Below, piece by piece: positions 22,754-33,174 of a stretch of DNA of 64,000 nt. Under the pieces are notes generated by a model. That model saw only the letters and a list, made by a program, of their open reading frames with translations. It did not search any database and was not told the DNA's origin. Every line of letters starts with the position of its first letter. Position 1 is the stretch's first letter. The DNA is taken from positions 868,001 to 932,000 of the forward strand of contig CM066311.1 of NCBI GenBank assembly GCA_033807695.1. The letters are read 5' to 3'. This DNA is from Daedaleopsis sinensis (Eukaryota > Basidiomycota > Agaricomycetes > Polyporales > Polyporaceae). The translations under genes and the position numbers were made by a program.

Positions 22754-23728
22754 GATGGTCGCGCTGCCAGTGAGGCTGGGATGGTGGGGGATGGTGGTGG
22801 TCGAGGGAAGAGTTGAGTGGCAGCCTGTCCATTTCTGCTCACCCTTATATACCTGCAAGAGTAGCGAGCCATGCGAGCTGAGCCTCGAGGACGAATGAGA
22901 GGTCGAGAGATGAGGGCCACGGCCATGTCGGGCACTGGAGTCGAGCGCCTGGCTGGGGAGGGAGGGACAAACAAGACCAACGTGAATCATAGCCAGTGCC
23001 CAGTGATCTTCCCACGTCCCCCTGGATCTCGTCTCGCGTGGCCTTTTCCCTTCACGCGTCACAGACGGATTGGGGCGAGTGGCGGAGGAGCCTCCTTCGA
23101 CTCGAACCACATCGATAGCCTACTCAACCTGCTCAACGGTTCGCCCTCGTCAACGGTAAGTATCTCTTTCAGTTGCTTTTCTGGCTCATTCTCATACCAG
23201 GACAATACGCGAACGTTGTGCGAGCAATTTAACTTGCTACTTACAGGCTGGCGCTACCGCATGACTTACTACTAACGAAGTAGCGAACCTTTTCGTTTCT
23301 ACACGATAGGTTTGAGTGGACATACTGACAGGTAATGAACGTATGTGTCTGACTCATGATAGAACTTCGTACCAGATGGAGCATGGATCGTCCATTGCAC
23401 ACCGACCAGTGACGCCCCGGGTTGTGCCAGTGAGTCAACTGTTGCATCATTCCTTACAAGCTCCATGATACTAGACGAGTTTGTGTCCTGAAACTTCTCA
23501 TGTGCCCGAGGTCCTCAGTCAGCATACGAAATTCAGTGCCGATCGGCATCCGTGGACGCAATTTCTGTTGGACAGCACGACGCACCGCGGCGCCTTGTTT
23601 GGCTAGAAGGCGTGAGCTGAGCCGCTCAGGACCAGCGTTCTAATGGGGTATAAGAAGGGGATGCTGGGTACGGGAAGCCAGCACGCGTGAAGAGTCCCCT
23701 TCGACAGCAGCAGCCAACATCCAGCACT
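22754..23728. promoter_or_regulatory. Divergent region, C2H2 factor / DUF3237 copy A
   Basis: Holds the promoters of both flanking genes. From about 23085 on, it is the upstream half of a tandemly duplicated block (see the repeat entries). A TATA-like TATAAGAAG lies at 23649, about 80 bp before the ATG of copy A. Confidence 0.5.
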
Positions 23729-24427
23729 ATGCGCGTTCTCGCCACCCTCTCCTCGCTTGCCACCACCCTATCCACGTTCGCGGCCGTACAAGCATTCACT
23801 CCGTCTCCAGTACCAACATTCGAGGTCCTGTTCGTTGGAAGCTTCACAGTTGGAGACATCCAGACAATCAATCAAGGCACATTTGGCACCCGCATCCACG
23901 CCGCCGTTACTGGGTAGGTACAGTTAGCGGTTGTGTTCAGTGATAGAGCACTTACTCAAGTGTCCGACGTTTGGTGCAGGGGGACTCTGAGCGATACATC
24001 TGGAACGGTGGTTGCCAAGGTTCTCCCAACGGCGGACACGGGCATCGTGAGCAACTCAGGGATCTTCTTCCCAGAGGCAGTGCTTCCGCTCGTATGGACA
24101 GCCGACAACAAGTATGCGCACCTCGCCGTACAAGGAGTTGGGTACGTGTGCTCTGTATTTTTTCTCCTGTTTCACTGCAGACTGAAGTGACATGACTTCG
24201 TTACCGTGCAGAAAACTCCTCGTATCAGACATGACCTACGTGTAAGTCTCAGCCTCATGCTCAATGCAATTATAAGTGCGCTTACCAGTATGCTGACGCT
24301 ACAACATAGACATCTTGAGACCGACTCGGAGCAGTACAGCTCGTTGAACAGCAGGTTCCTCCTCGCGAATATTACCTTCCCCGTGCCGACTGGTGATCCG
24401 ATCGTTACCATATACGGACTTTTGTAA
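23085..24427 (+). repeat. Tandem duplication unit A (DUF3237 gene plus upstream)
   Basis: Diverged direct repeat of 24839-26192, offset about 1.76 kb. Landmarks shared by both units: CGAACGTTGTGCGAGC (about 23212 and 24966), GACGCCCCGGGTTGTG, CAGCATACGAAATT and the whole gene. Intron sequences are also similar, so this is DNA-level duplication and not retrocopying. Confidence 0.75.
23729..24427 (+). CDS. Secreted DUF3237 protein, copy A
   Basis: Small secreted protein of the DUF3237 family; no established activity. A signal peptide (LATLSSLATTLSTFAAVQA) precedes PTFEVLFVGSFTVGD. The DUF3237 barrel follows: GTFGTRIHAAVTG, GTLSDTSGTVVAKVLPTADT, LVWTADNKYAHLAVQGVG, and the C-terminal strand LANITFPVPTGDPIVTIYGL. 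Three introns: after AVTG, after QGVG and after MTYV. The exon between the last two introns is only 30 nt. The ATG at 23729 opens the signal peptide. The TATA-like box at 23649 supports this start. Confidence 0.8.
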
Positions 24428-25492
24428 ACGGTGTCACACTTGCACTTAGCCCCTATGCCATATCTGTCCAGGTACTGTCTTTGCAGCTGAGGACGAGCAC
24501 GTACGCAGGGTGAGGTCGTGGTACGAGTCAACGCTAGCTTCGACTACTACAAACACTCGGACGGTGTAGAGGAATTGTCATATGGTTGGCAACGGGGATC
24601 GGAGTGGATGATGTCCTCTCATCTGACCTAAGCCTTGGACTACTATTCCACAACGCCGTGCGATTTCTTGAGCTTTACATCACGGAGTTCTCATGCTCAC
24701 CCTCTTTCCTTGACTAGAAATGATTGGGCCCGAGGCAGCCCCGGCCGGTGGCGATGTGGCTTCGGCGTGCTTGGAGGTGGATTCGTCGGAGATGAGTTGT
24801 GGCTACTTTGTACCTGCAACCGGTAGTGCGAGTTGTGAGTTTGATAGCTACGACACGAACCATATTGATAGAGTACCTCAATCTCCTCAGTTCTCTCCCG
24901 TTGACGGTAAGGATCTCGTTTATTTACTCGTCTTTTCTGCGCCCTTTTTCATACTGGGAGAATACGCGAACGTTGTGCGAGCGCTTTCACTTGCCACTGG
25001 CGCTGCCGCATGACTCGGAGTAGCGGACCCTCTCGTTTCTGCACAATGGGTCCGAGTGAACAGTCACTACTATCAGGTAATGTACTTTGGACCAGATGGG
25101 GTATCCTGGATCGTCTAGTGCACACCGGCCAGTGACGCCCCGGGTTGTGAGTCACTGCCAGTGGCGCATTCATCCCTGCAATCTAGGCTCGGCTCCGTGG
25201 TACGAGAGGAGTTCAAATTTGTTCAGTAAGTGTCCTCGAGATCCTCATATGCCCGAGATACTCAGTCAGCATACGAAATTTAGTGCCGATAGGCATACAT
25301 GAACACAGAAGTTCCTGTTGGACAGCACGACGCGCCGCGGCACCTCCTCAGTCCTCGTTTGGCCAGAAGGCACGAGCTGAACCGCTCAAGACCAGCGTTC
25401 TAATGGGGTACAAGAAGAGATGCTGGGCATGGGAAGCCAGCACGCTTGAAGAGTCCCCTTCGACAGCAGCATCAACTCATCCATCGAGCAAT
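24428..25492. other. Spacer between DUF3237 copies A and B
   Basis: The second half (from 24839) is the upstream part of duplication unit B. The first half contains protein-like fragments without an obvious gene: GEVVVRVNASFDYYKHSDG near 24505-24570, and an ATG-led frame at 24720 with SACLEVDSSEMSCGYFVPAT. These may be remnants of another gene; I cannot name it. Confidence 0.35.
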
Positions 25493-26192
25493 ATGCGTGG
25501 TCTCACCTTCCTCTCCTCGCTCGCCACCACACTATCCACGTTCGCGGCCGTACAAGCACTCACTCCGTCTCCAGTGCCAACATTTGAGGTCCTGTTTGTT
25601 GGTAGCTTCACAGTTGGAGACTTCGAGACAATCAATCAAGGCACATTTGGCACTCGCATTCACGGCGCCATTACTGGGTAGGTACAGTCAGTGGTCGTGT
25701 TGAACGATGGAGCACGTACTGAATGAAGTATCCAACTTTTGGTGCAGAGGGAGTCTGAGCGATACATCTGGAACGGTGGTTGCCAAGATTCTCCCGACGG
25801 CGGACACGGGCATCGTGAGCAACTCAGGGATTTTCTTCCCGGAGGCCGTGCTTCCGGTTGTATGGACGGCCGACAACAAGTATGCGCACCTCGCCGTACA
25901 AGGAGTTGGGTACGTGTGTTCTGTCATTTCAAGTCTCCTAATCCACAGAAATAACTTCGTTGCCGTGCAGAAAACTCCTCGTATCAGACTCGAACATGAC
26001 CTATGTGTAAGTCTTAGCCTCGTGCTCAATGCAATTATAAGTGCGCTTACCAGTATGATGACGCTATAACATAGACATCTTGAGACCGACTCAGAGCAGT
26101 ACAGCTCGTTGAACAGCAGGTTCCTCCTCGCGAATGTTACCTTCCCCGTGCCGACTGGTGATCCGATTCTCACCATATATGGACTTTTGTGA
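24839..26192 (+). repeat. Tandem duplication unit B (DUF3237 gene plus upstream)
   Basis: Partner of unit A at 23085-24427. Similarity begins around ACGAACC at about 24854 and runs through the promoter and gene. The TATA-like box of unit A is TACAAGAAG here (25409), which might lower expression. Confidence 0.75.
25493..26192 (+). CDS. Secreted DUF3237 protein, copy B
   Basis: Close paralog of copy A with the same exon structure. A signal peptide (LTFLSSLATTLSTFAAVQA) is followed by PTFEVLFVGSFTVGDFETIN, GTFGTRIHGAITG, SLSDTSGTVVAKILPTADTG, VVWTADNKYAHLAVQGVG and a final strand ending TIYGLL. The tiny third exon reads KLLVSDSNMTYV here, two residues longer than in copy A. All introns keep GT-AG ends, so the gene looks functional. 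It lies in the same orientation as copies A and C, as expected for unequal crossing-over. Confidence 0.8.
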
Positions 26193-26948
26193 ACGATGTT
26201 ACGCTTGCACTTACTATGCCATAGCAGTCGAGCTCCGTGATGCTGAGTGCGCTGGAGATTGCAACTATGATCCCCAGAGTCTTGAAAGTCAATGTGTCGC
26301 TACAACCGAGCAGAGATCTAGCCTCAGCTCTGACGTGTTCCCATTCTAAGCTTATCGCTCACCGAAAATTGGGAAGCAATGAGGTTTAGGTAGTGTAGCC
26401 TCCAGTGGTTGGTTGGGCTTCGAACGGCGGACGTCGGCAGCGATAGCACGCTTCCATGACATCGGAACACCGGAAATAAAGACATGCGGGTACACACGGA
26501 GCTGAGAACGTAATTGCAGAAGTTCTCGTGTGCTAAATGAATAAACTGATAGATAATGGGTGTGGCGTGCGTACCCTGAACATTGGATGGTACTGACCCA
26601 TGCCATAGTGAACCTACTAGGAGCACACCACATACAAGCCGTAGGGTGCATTGTGTAAGACCCTATGCACCCCGCTCTGACGGATCGAATACGGGAATAT
26701 TCAAGTTGTGCTTGGTGCAATGCTCAAAGACGGACCATCCAGACATCAGTAGAGTTAGGCCGAGTGATGGGACTGAGTTGATCACTCATGTCCCTAGTAT
26801 TGAGTGCGACACACTATGCGCCTATTCATCATTCCTTTATTCATTGTGGGAATCGTGATGCTTCTGAACTTGATGCGTTACAGAGGTCAGAACAGCTTAA
26901 AACCTTGACTGCAATACCGCCAAGAAATGTTCCTACCGGTTGACCGAT
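26193..26948. other. Spacer between DUF3237 copies B and C
   Basis: 756 bp with no supported gene. Unlike the A/B pair, the sequence immediately upstream of copy C does not resemble the other two promoters. Confidence 0.4.
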
Positions 26949-27508
26949 ATGCGTGCGCCCACTATCCTCTCTTCCCTTGTCACGGCATTGTCCACGCTTG
27001 CGACTGTGCAAGGTTCGAGTCTCACCGCTTCTCCTCCACCGACTTTCCAGGCGCTCTTCGTTGGAACTCTGATCATCGGTGATATTGAGATGATTCCTGG
27101 GGTGACATTCGGTACCCGCGTTCGAGGCGCCGTCACTGGGTGAGTACTTGTCGCTCGATGGTAAGGCTGCAAAGGTCGACCACTCACTGGTATTGTTATA
27201 TACCGCAGTGGTAACTTGACGGATACTACGGGAACGGTAGTAGCACGAATCCTCCCTACGGCGGACACAGGCGTGCTGAGCAACCGCTCATCTGGACGGT
27301 GGACAACAAATACGCCCATCTGAGCGTTCAAGGAGTTGGGTATGTATCTTCTCGCGAGTGGTCTACATCCTGCACGTATTTAACGCGAATTCCCTGAAAG
27401 AGATTCACTGTAGAGGACATGGTATACATGTGAGTGTCGGCTTCGATACCCATTTAAACGCGGATTCAGACTTACCACCTTTACAGACATTTGAGACAGA
27501 CTCGGAGG

Positions 27509-28014
27509 CATCTGGAAAAACCTCCCTTGCAAATTTGCAATAATGTGTGCAAGTGTTACACATTTTGCGCATGTGTCAAACTTGTACATATTTGCAAGGT
27601 GGTCCAACTATATTAGTATAACTAGTAGAAAAAGTGTACTAATCCAGAGCAATATATTGACAAACTTTTTATCAATTTGCAGCATCATCACATCCTGCTC
27701 TTACTCTTAGACCTCTTAAACACTCTAAAAGTGGGGTTAGATGGTAAATTCAATGGTCAAGAATGAGGTACTGCCCCCCTCATTCTTGACCATTGAATTC
27801 ACCTTTTAAGAGGTTTCAGAGCATGAGGAGGGTCTACTCATGGCACCACTCATACCACATTGCTACTATTATGGTGAAATTGTACCACAAATTAGTACCA
27901 ATTTGTACTAGTATTTTGACCCCCCTAGATATATCTGACATATCTGACACTTATGCAATTTTTGCCATTGTAGTACAAATTATTGCAAATGTGCAAAGGA
28001 GGTTTTTCCAGATG
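27509..28014. mobile_element. Foldback/MITE-like element with terminal inverted repeats
   Basis: 506 bp element interrupting DUF3237 copy C. The left end begins CATCTGGAAAAACCTCC and continues TTGCAAATTTGCAATAAT. The right end is its reverse complement with a few mismatches (ATTATTGCAAATGTGCAA, GGAGGTTTTTCCAGATG), about 36 bp per arm. Far more AT-rich than its surroundings. No coding capacity, so non-autonomous. Comparison with copies A/B suggests a duplication of only GG at the target, so the superfamily is not assigned. A perfect-but-one hairpin sits at its centre. Confidence 0.75.
27743..27803. repeat. Central long hairpin in the foldback element
   Basis: Arms 27743-27768 and 27778-27803 are 26 bp inverted repeats (core AATTCAATGGTCAAGAATGA) with one mismatch and a 9-nt loop. 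A second pair, CCTCTTAAA / TTTAAGAGG, lies just outside, so the fold extends further. Confidence 0.8.
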
Positions 28015-28428
28015 GGAGTACAGCTCCCTGAACAGCCGGTTCCTTGTAGGGAACATTAGCTTCCCAGGAGCGGAGCCGAACAATCCGACTCTGACCATCT
28101 TCGGTGTCTTGTAGCTACTATTATCCGTTTGCGATCGTCACCGTGCTCAATACATAAGTTGTTAGCCTCTGTCACACATGTTCTGGCACAGATACATACA
28201 CAGCCTAGCATGAAGTCGCTGGTGAAGCAAGAATCAACGATGTTCACTAACCCTCCATGCTAACGCAGATCCTGTGAGGAAGACTGACACATACGTCCTT
28301 GAATCTTCGTGAGCTTATCGAATGAAGAACACTATACACGGCACTGTACATGTGTTAGCCTTACTGCTGCGGCAAAACTCGCTGGCCTATATTTACAGTG
28401 ACGTTGATTCCATGTGCATGCTTCCCAG

Positions 28429-28436
28429 ATGTATCA
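28429..28436. repeat. Target-site duplication, left
   Basis: ATGTATCA, identical to 29403-29410 on the other side of the hAT-like element. Confidence 0.82.
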
Positions 28437-29402
28437 CAAGAGGGGGGCACCGGCAGATGCCGAGACCGGCGCTAGGAGGGGGGAGGGGGGTCCCGGGGTC
28501 CTTATTGCACTTCGGGGATACCCCTTGGGAAATTTGTTAGGACGTTTTGCAGGATGTACTGAAAGCTAATCTAGAGCTCACAATGACTCATCACAGCTTA
28601 CTTGCCTCTCACCGGTCTTGAACTTAGGCTGGCCATGACAACTCTAAGTACAGTGACTAGAGTTCTCGGTGCTTGCCAAAGTACCCATTCAAGCCAAATA
28701 TGATTACATAACTTTACCCAAGTTCTAAGCACGACCGTGATGGGCAAGGGTTGGGCAAGGGCGCCCTTTTTCCTGCCATCTCCGGAAATTGGACAGAGTA
28801 AGTATCATTGCCTTTGCTTTCGCGCGTGTCGAGGCCCGAAAAGAGGAAGGGATAGATATCTAATGGTTGTCTCAATATTTCCTTCAAGTTGGCAGGTAGG
28901 GAAAAGGGCATTCAAGTTTGCGCGTCGTCAAGTGCATCTTGTCAAATATGTCACTTACTCTCTACAGTAGCTACTACTATCCAGTTAAATTATGCCACAC
29001 ACTGGGATGTGCCTTTATCTTCAATCAAATGGACATGACTGATATTACTACGCAATTTTGAAACTAAATACTCCGAGGTTGGCGATGGTCACGAAATCAT
29101 TATACTGACTACGGTATCTCCTGCTTAGAGCTGTCTCATACAGCTTTTAATGTCTCAGACTCTCTGGAGCTTCAACTGATGCTCTCAATCCCTGTTAATG
29201 CATCTAAACTCGTGGGGAACCTGCTGGCAGTGACCTGCCCGGAGGTGTTGGGCGTCTTCGTTTCTCCTTTGAGATATGTTATGTCGGAGAATATACCTTA
29301 TATAGTACTTTCCCACGGGGGGAGGGGGAGGGGGGGTCCCCAGAAACCCCTTATTGCACTTCGCCTACCCCGGTACGATTTTCACTTCATGCCCCCCTCT
29401 TG
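28437..29402. mobile_element. hAT-like non-autonomous DNA transposon
   Basis: 966 bp element with 13 bp perfect terminal inverted repeats: CAAGAGGGGGGCA at 28437-28449 and its complement TGCCCCCCTCTTG at 29390-29402. It is flanked by a perfect 8 bp direct repeat, ATGTATCA (28429-28436 and 29403-29410). An 8 bp duplication and C-A-starting short terminal repeats are the known signature of the hAT superfamily. No transposase frame remains inside. Near both ends it carries G-rich tracts followed by CTTATTGCACTTCG. Identical target copies and matching ends suggest a recent insertion. Confidence 0.82.
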
Positions 29403-29410
29403 ATGTATCA
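29403..29410. repeat. Target-site duplication, right
   Basis: ATGTATCA, matching 28429-28436. Together they mark an 8 bp staggered cut by a hAT-type transposase. Confidence 0.82.
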
Positions 29411-29892
29411 TGGACTGGAAGATCTGTGACGCGCGTATAAGGACTCTCTCCGCACCACAAGACCGAGGCTACGATAACGATATTGGGAGCCTGTTGAGCC
29501 CGCATGTAGTCCCATTTACTTGCGCGGCGGTACACGGTCCTACAAACAAAGTCAGAAAAGTGTGTACAAGCATGGGATGGCAAGCGATTTACGCGGGACG
29601 CGGCGGCGTGACTCTTCCACGTGAGCAGGACCGCCACTCTAGCTACTATACTGTTCACCTTTCACAGCCGCTTTCAGCAACGACAGCGACTATTTCGCTC
29701 CTCGTGTAGGTAGTGCGCTCGAATGCTGAAGGCAATGCTAACGCCAGTAGTCAGCGGCGCATGAGGATGATTAATATACAGTCCTATAGTAGATACAGTT
29801 CAAGAACCAGGCGAACACCCTCTTCGTAGCTATACATAGCGAACAGAAACACAGGCCATCACTCACCGCGAACTGAGGTCTGAGCACATACA
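29411..29892. other. Intergenic
   Basis: Between the hAT-like element and the HNH-type gene. I see no feature. Confidence 0.35.
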
Positions 29893-31060
29893 CTAGGCCG
29901 AAGCGGAGTCCATCTGCAGGGTTTTGAGAGCACGACTCAGCTCATACGCCGCATTCGGTTCAGTCATGTGCGCGATATTGTCCGTGTCCCTGTAAAGCTC
30001 GCGGAGGTGTTCCGCCGCACCCGACATGTGAGCAATCTTCGCACATGCCGCGTGCAGCTCGATGATGCGGGGGTCCGGGGCAGGGATGATCTGTCCGCCG
30101 ACGGTGAGATTTCTGAAGACGACTGGACGGTTGACGTCGATGCGGTAGGCACTAAGGGGCGGAAGTATGCCTTCGGCATGGCGGACGTTGTAGGTGTTCG
30201 GTATGACCTGCTGTTGTGCGTTCTGATCACAATTCATCAGTCGCGTAATCAGTCACCGGGCAACGGGCATACCATTGCTGGCGTCAGCCATATGTCGAGC
30301 GATCAAACAACTGATGTGCAGAGACGGAAGCTATGAACGCATTCTTCGGACTGTGGAGGTTGTCTTGACCGAGCACATCGTGAGCTCTGAACCCTCCGAA
30401 GCGCTCAATCATCGCTCCTACCGTGCTGGCCCATTGAAACTACAAATAGAAAATGAGCAAAGGGATGTCTGAACATGACACATGCTCACACACCTTGTCC
30501 TGGTGGTCAATACCTTGAATGTTGTCAGTGAGCGACTCCTTGATGATATTCGCGACATTGGTGACATCTACGGTTGTCGATGTGTCAATGTTGGCAGCTG
30601 TGTCGAAACAATCCCCGTCAACGCGTCCGGTGAAGACACCACGATGGTCGTCGCGGAGTAATAGCTGAAGTAGCATGAGGGGTGAAGATAGAAGACTAGG
30701 GAGTTGCGCTCACCAGTGCGCGCAGTGTAGATGCATTGCTTGACGATCCCGTGAGAAGATGCGGGTTTTGTGCAGCGGACGATGATCGAGGAGTGAATGC
30801 GGGAGTGACAGCAGCCGTGAGACCCTTGGGATTGTAAACTGTGATTTTTGAACGGTTCAGAGTGTGAAAGCGTGGGAGAGCATGGAGGCTCACGTACAGA
30901 CGCGAAAGAGGCCAAAGACATAGAGGTAAGCAAGCACGGCCTTCCAGGGCTTATCTCCGCCGCAAGCAAGAATATCGCGCACGAGGGTGTCGCGTCCAGT
31001 GTAATTTGGAGCGCAACACAGGCTATGCCCAAGGATTCTGGCAGCGACAACAGGAAGCAT
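29893..31060 (-). CDS. HNH_2-type nuclease-like protein, frameshifted
   Basis: Member of the large Agaricomycete family with an HNH_2-type domain; the cellular role is not known. Exons read LPVVAARILGHSLCCAPNYT, FYNPKGLTAAVTP, then the nuclease-like start LLLRDDHRGVFTGRVDGDCF. Further exons give FQWASTVGAMIERFGGFRAH and NLHSPKNAFIASVSAHQLFD, the DVHDLFD-equivalent. The last exon has NTYNVRHAEGILPPLSAYRI and RIIELHAACAKIAHMSGAAE, the family's C-terminal helix. Near 30299 one base is missing: HQLFDR should run into LDIWLTPAM, but the given frame stops at TGA. The usual histidines and cysteine of an active HNH are not clearly present (RGVFTGRVD replaces RCxxTG). Start placed at the ATG at 31060; upstream frames have only TTG. 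Confidence 0.68.
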
Positions 31061-31576
31061 TGAGCTCTGAACCTGCTCGAAGGGGGGAGTGTGTCGAAGG
31101 TCGTTGACGAACCAAGTCCTACCAATGAGCTCAATTGCAGACAAAGATCATAAGCGGTGTCATTATCGCCCCCTAGTTGAAACGGGTTGGCCGGTAACGG
31201 TTGTCCCTCACGCAGCGATTACTACATGACGATGAGACGATGGTGGGGGGCAAGATGCATATGGTGGATGGGCGACGACTCCGCCGACGAGAGGCGACGA
31301 GAATACCAACTGTATGGCACGTGACACCCGCTTCACTTCCCCATCGGGATATGCGCCGTTGTTCCGCCCCGACGTCCGGGCCGAGATCTCTTCTGGCCTG
31401 CCTCTCACTGTGACGTCGATCTCAGTCGACCTCCTTCGCATTGTTAAGCGTTGGTCCTCCCAATCCTCAGCTGCTTAACGTTCGTAATGTAAGTCAGCTC
31501 GTGTGGAAACTGTTAGGCTGAACAATGATTCCAATTGATTCAACTTTGCAGGCCGTCAATTCAAGTTCCGGCGAGC
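31061..31576. promoter_or_regulatory. Divergent region, HNH-type gene / F-box gene 4
   Basis: About 516 bp between divergent starts. A candidate intron acceptor (CAACTTTGCAG, ending at 31552) lies before the F-box ATG, so the F-box gene may have a non-coding first exon. Nothing else stands out. Confidence 0.4.
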
Positions 31577-33045
31577 ATGGCGAATGATCAGTCCAGATCG
31601 GACTCCACGAAGTCGATTATTGCAAACGTACCCGTCGAGATATTTGCTAGGGTGTTTGCTACACTCAACGGAGAAAGAGCTTCCCTCCTCTCGTGCAGCC
31701 TAGTATCTTCGATCTGGCGCCAGGTATCAGTCCCACACCTCTTCCACACCATCCGATATCATGCCTCGCTGAAGTGCTCGGAGAACATATCATTTGCGAG
31801 CCTCTTTGCGTTCATTCGATCATCTCCGAACCTTGCCAGACACATCGTTGTGCTGCAGCTTTACGGCCCATTGCCAATAGGCTACAGAGGCTGGACGGAG
31901 CTTCATTCCGACGAACTCTTAGCAATCACACCGTACCTTCCAGCATTGACAGACCTCTCTATCTTCCGCGTAGCGGTTGTAGCAACATCCAATGGTCGAG
32001 AATCGCTCCCCCGACATCTGCGAACTCTGGAGACTGGCTCGTTACAGGCCGACAAAAATAGCGCCGCCCATGATCAAGACGACCTGATTGCTCTCTCTAT
32101 CTTGTTGCGTCAATTCCATCCTGAATATCTAGTCATCGATCATAGTCTGTTTATGACCCTACAACTATCAGAAGGTGGCAGACCCCTTATCCTCAGCACA
32201 TTCCTAAGTCCTCCTCTATCCGTCCCCATCACGAAAGTCCGGTTAATGCGCCAGAACAATCTCTATACATGCAACCGTCTCTATCATACTTTCTTCCAAG
32301 CCATCCTCGCCCCCAGTGCTCTACATTGTCTCGAAACAGCATGCGGTGATAGAGAGGCTATTGCGTCGTTATACGAGCTCGTCAGCTCCGCCGCCGGACG
32401 TAACCTCTCTAGCATGAATATCAGCGTGAAGCATTTGATTCCTTGGCCTGGCGGAGGTGAGTACTACCCCAAGTTTTACTTTCAACTTTCCACTACTGAT
32501 GCTCACGATTGATCAGATCTTACCCATCTGTGGACCGCTGTTGGTCAAGTGCTTGCGGCGTGTCCGTGCCTACACAACCTGCGCCTCGGGCTTCCGTACA
32601 ACTTCGATCCTCTGAGTAACATTCAATTCCCCCCTCCACCGCCGCCCGAGACCCTCATATACACGGGGATCCTTTCGACGGATCTGCCATCACTATCGGT
32701 GCTCGTGATTGCATTGGAACAGCAGCGGATCCTCAACTACACGTCACGCCTCGATATGCTCGACATCGCAGAGCTGAACCGACCGTGGCTCCGTACGCGA
32801 CTCCCGAGACTGTCGCGCGTCACGGTGAAGCTGGATCTTCATGATCGCACGGATCCTTTGGCTCGAGAAGTCGAGCCGATCGTTGCGGCGGCTCTTACGG
32901 GCTTGCGGGAGGAGGGCTTGTTGCGCATCATTACCTACGATGATCGCGACGAATGGGTGAGTAGTGCCTATAGACGGCTATGTTTGCGTTGCATGACTGA
33001 CTTGAATCATCGAAGGACCATGAGGACTTCGCGCTTGACGCGTAA
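31577..33045 (+). CDS. F-box protein (4), LRR-like
   Basis: F-box at the N-terminus (IIANVPVEIFARVFATLNGE then CSLVSSIWRQVSVPHLF), followed by LRR-like repeats (LPALTDLSIFRV, RHLRTLETGSL). A proline run, FPPPPPPETL, lies before LPSLSVLVIALEQQR. The ATG at 31577 is chosen because the frame upstream has no ATG. Introns: one after HLIPWPGG (32457-32516) and one after DRDEW, leaving a tiny last exon DHEDFALDA. The end is 130 bp from the convergent F-box gene 5. Predicted SCF adaptor. Confidence 0.8.
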
Positions 33046-33174
33046 GTAGCATGGGTACCAGGTGCATACACGATTGAAATACAGTCTATACGCTTCATCG
33101 CAGTGTCTGACCACAACATATGAGCTTATGAGTCATATGCGGCAGCGTCTTGCCTACCAGCAGAGTGAGGTCTA

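Larger units (their letters stand above)
26949..28114 (+). pseudogene. DUF3237 copy C, pseudogene with deletion and element insertion
   Basis: Third member of the array. Exon 1 is intact (signal peptide, then PTFQALFVGTLIIGD and GTRVRGAVTG), and exon 2 begins GNLTDTTGTVVARILPTADT. Relative to copies A and B about 31 nt are missing after GVLSN, which throws LIWTVDNKYAHLSVQGVG out of frame. The small third exon has also lost a base. The last exon is split after the codons for ETDSE by a 506 bp inverted-repeat element (27509-28014). It resumes as EYSSLNSRFLVGNISFPGAE-like sequence to a TAG at 28114. It is the most diverged copy, so probably the oldest, and cannot make the full protein. Confidence 0.75.

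Noticed and set aside
22980..23100. Possible tRNA T-loop (GACTCGAACC) near 23095
   Set aside because: No matching acceptor stem, D-loop or anticodon stem could be drawn around it.
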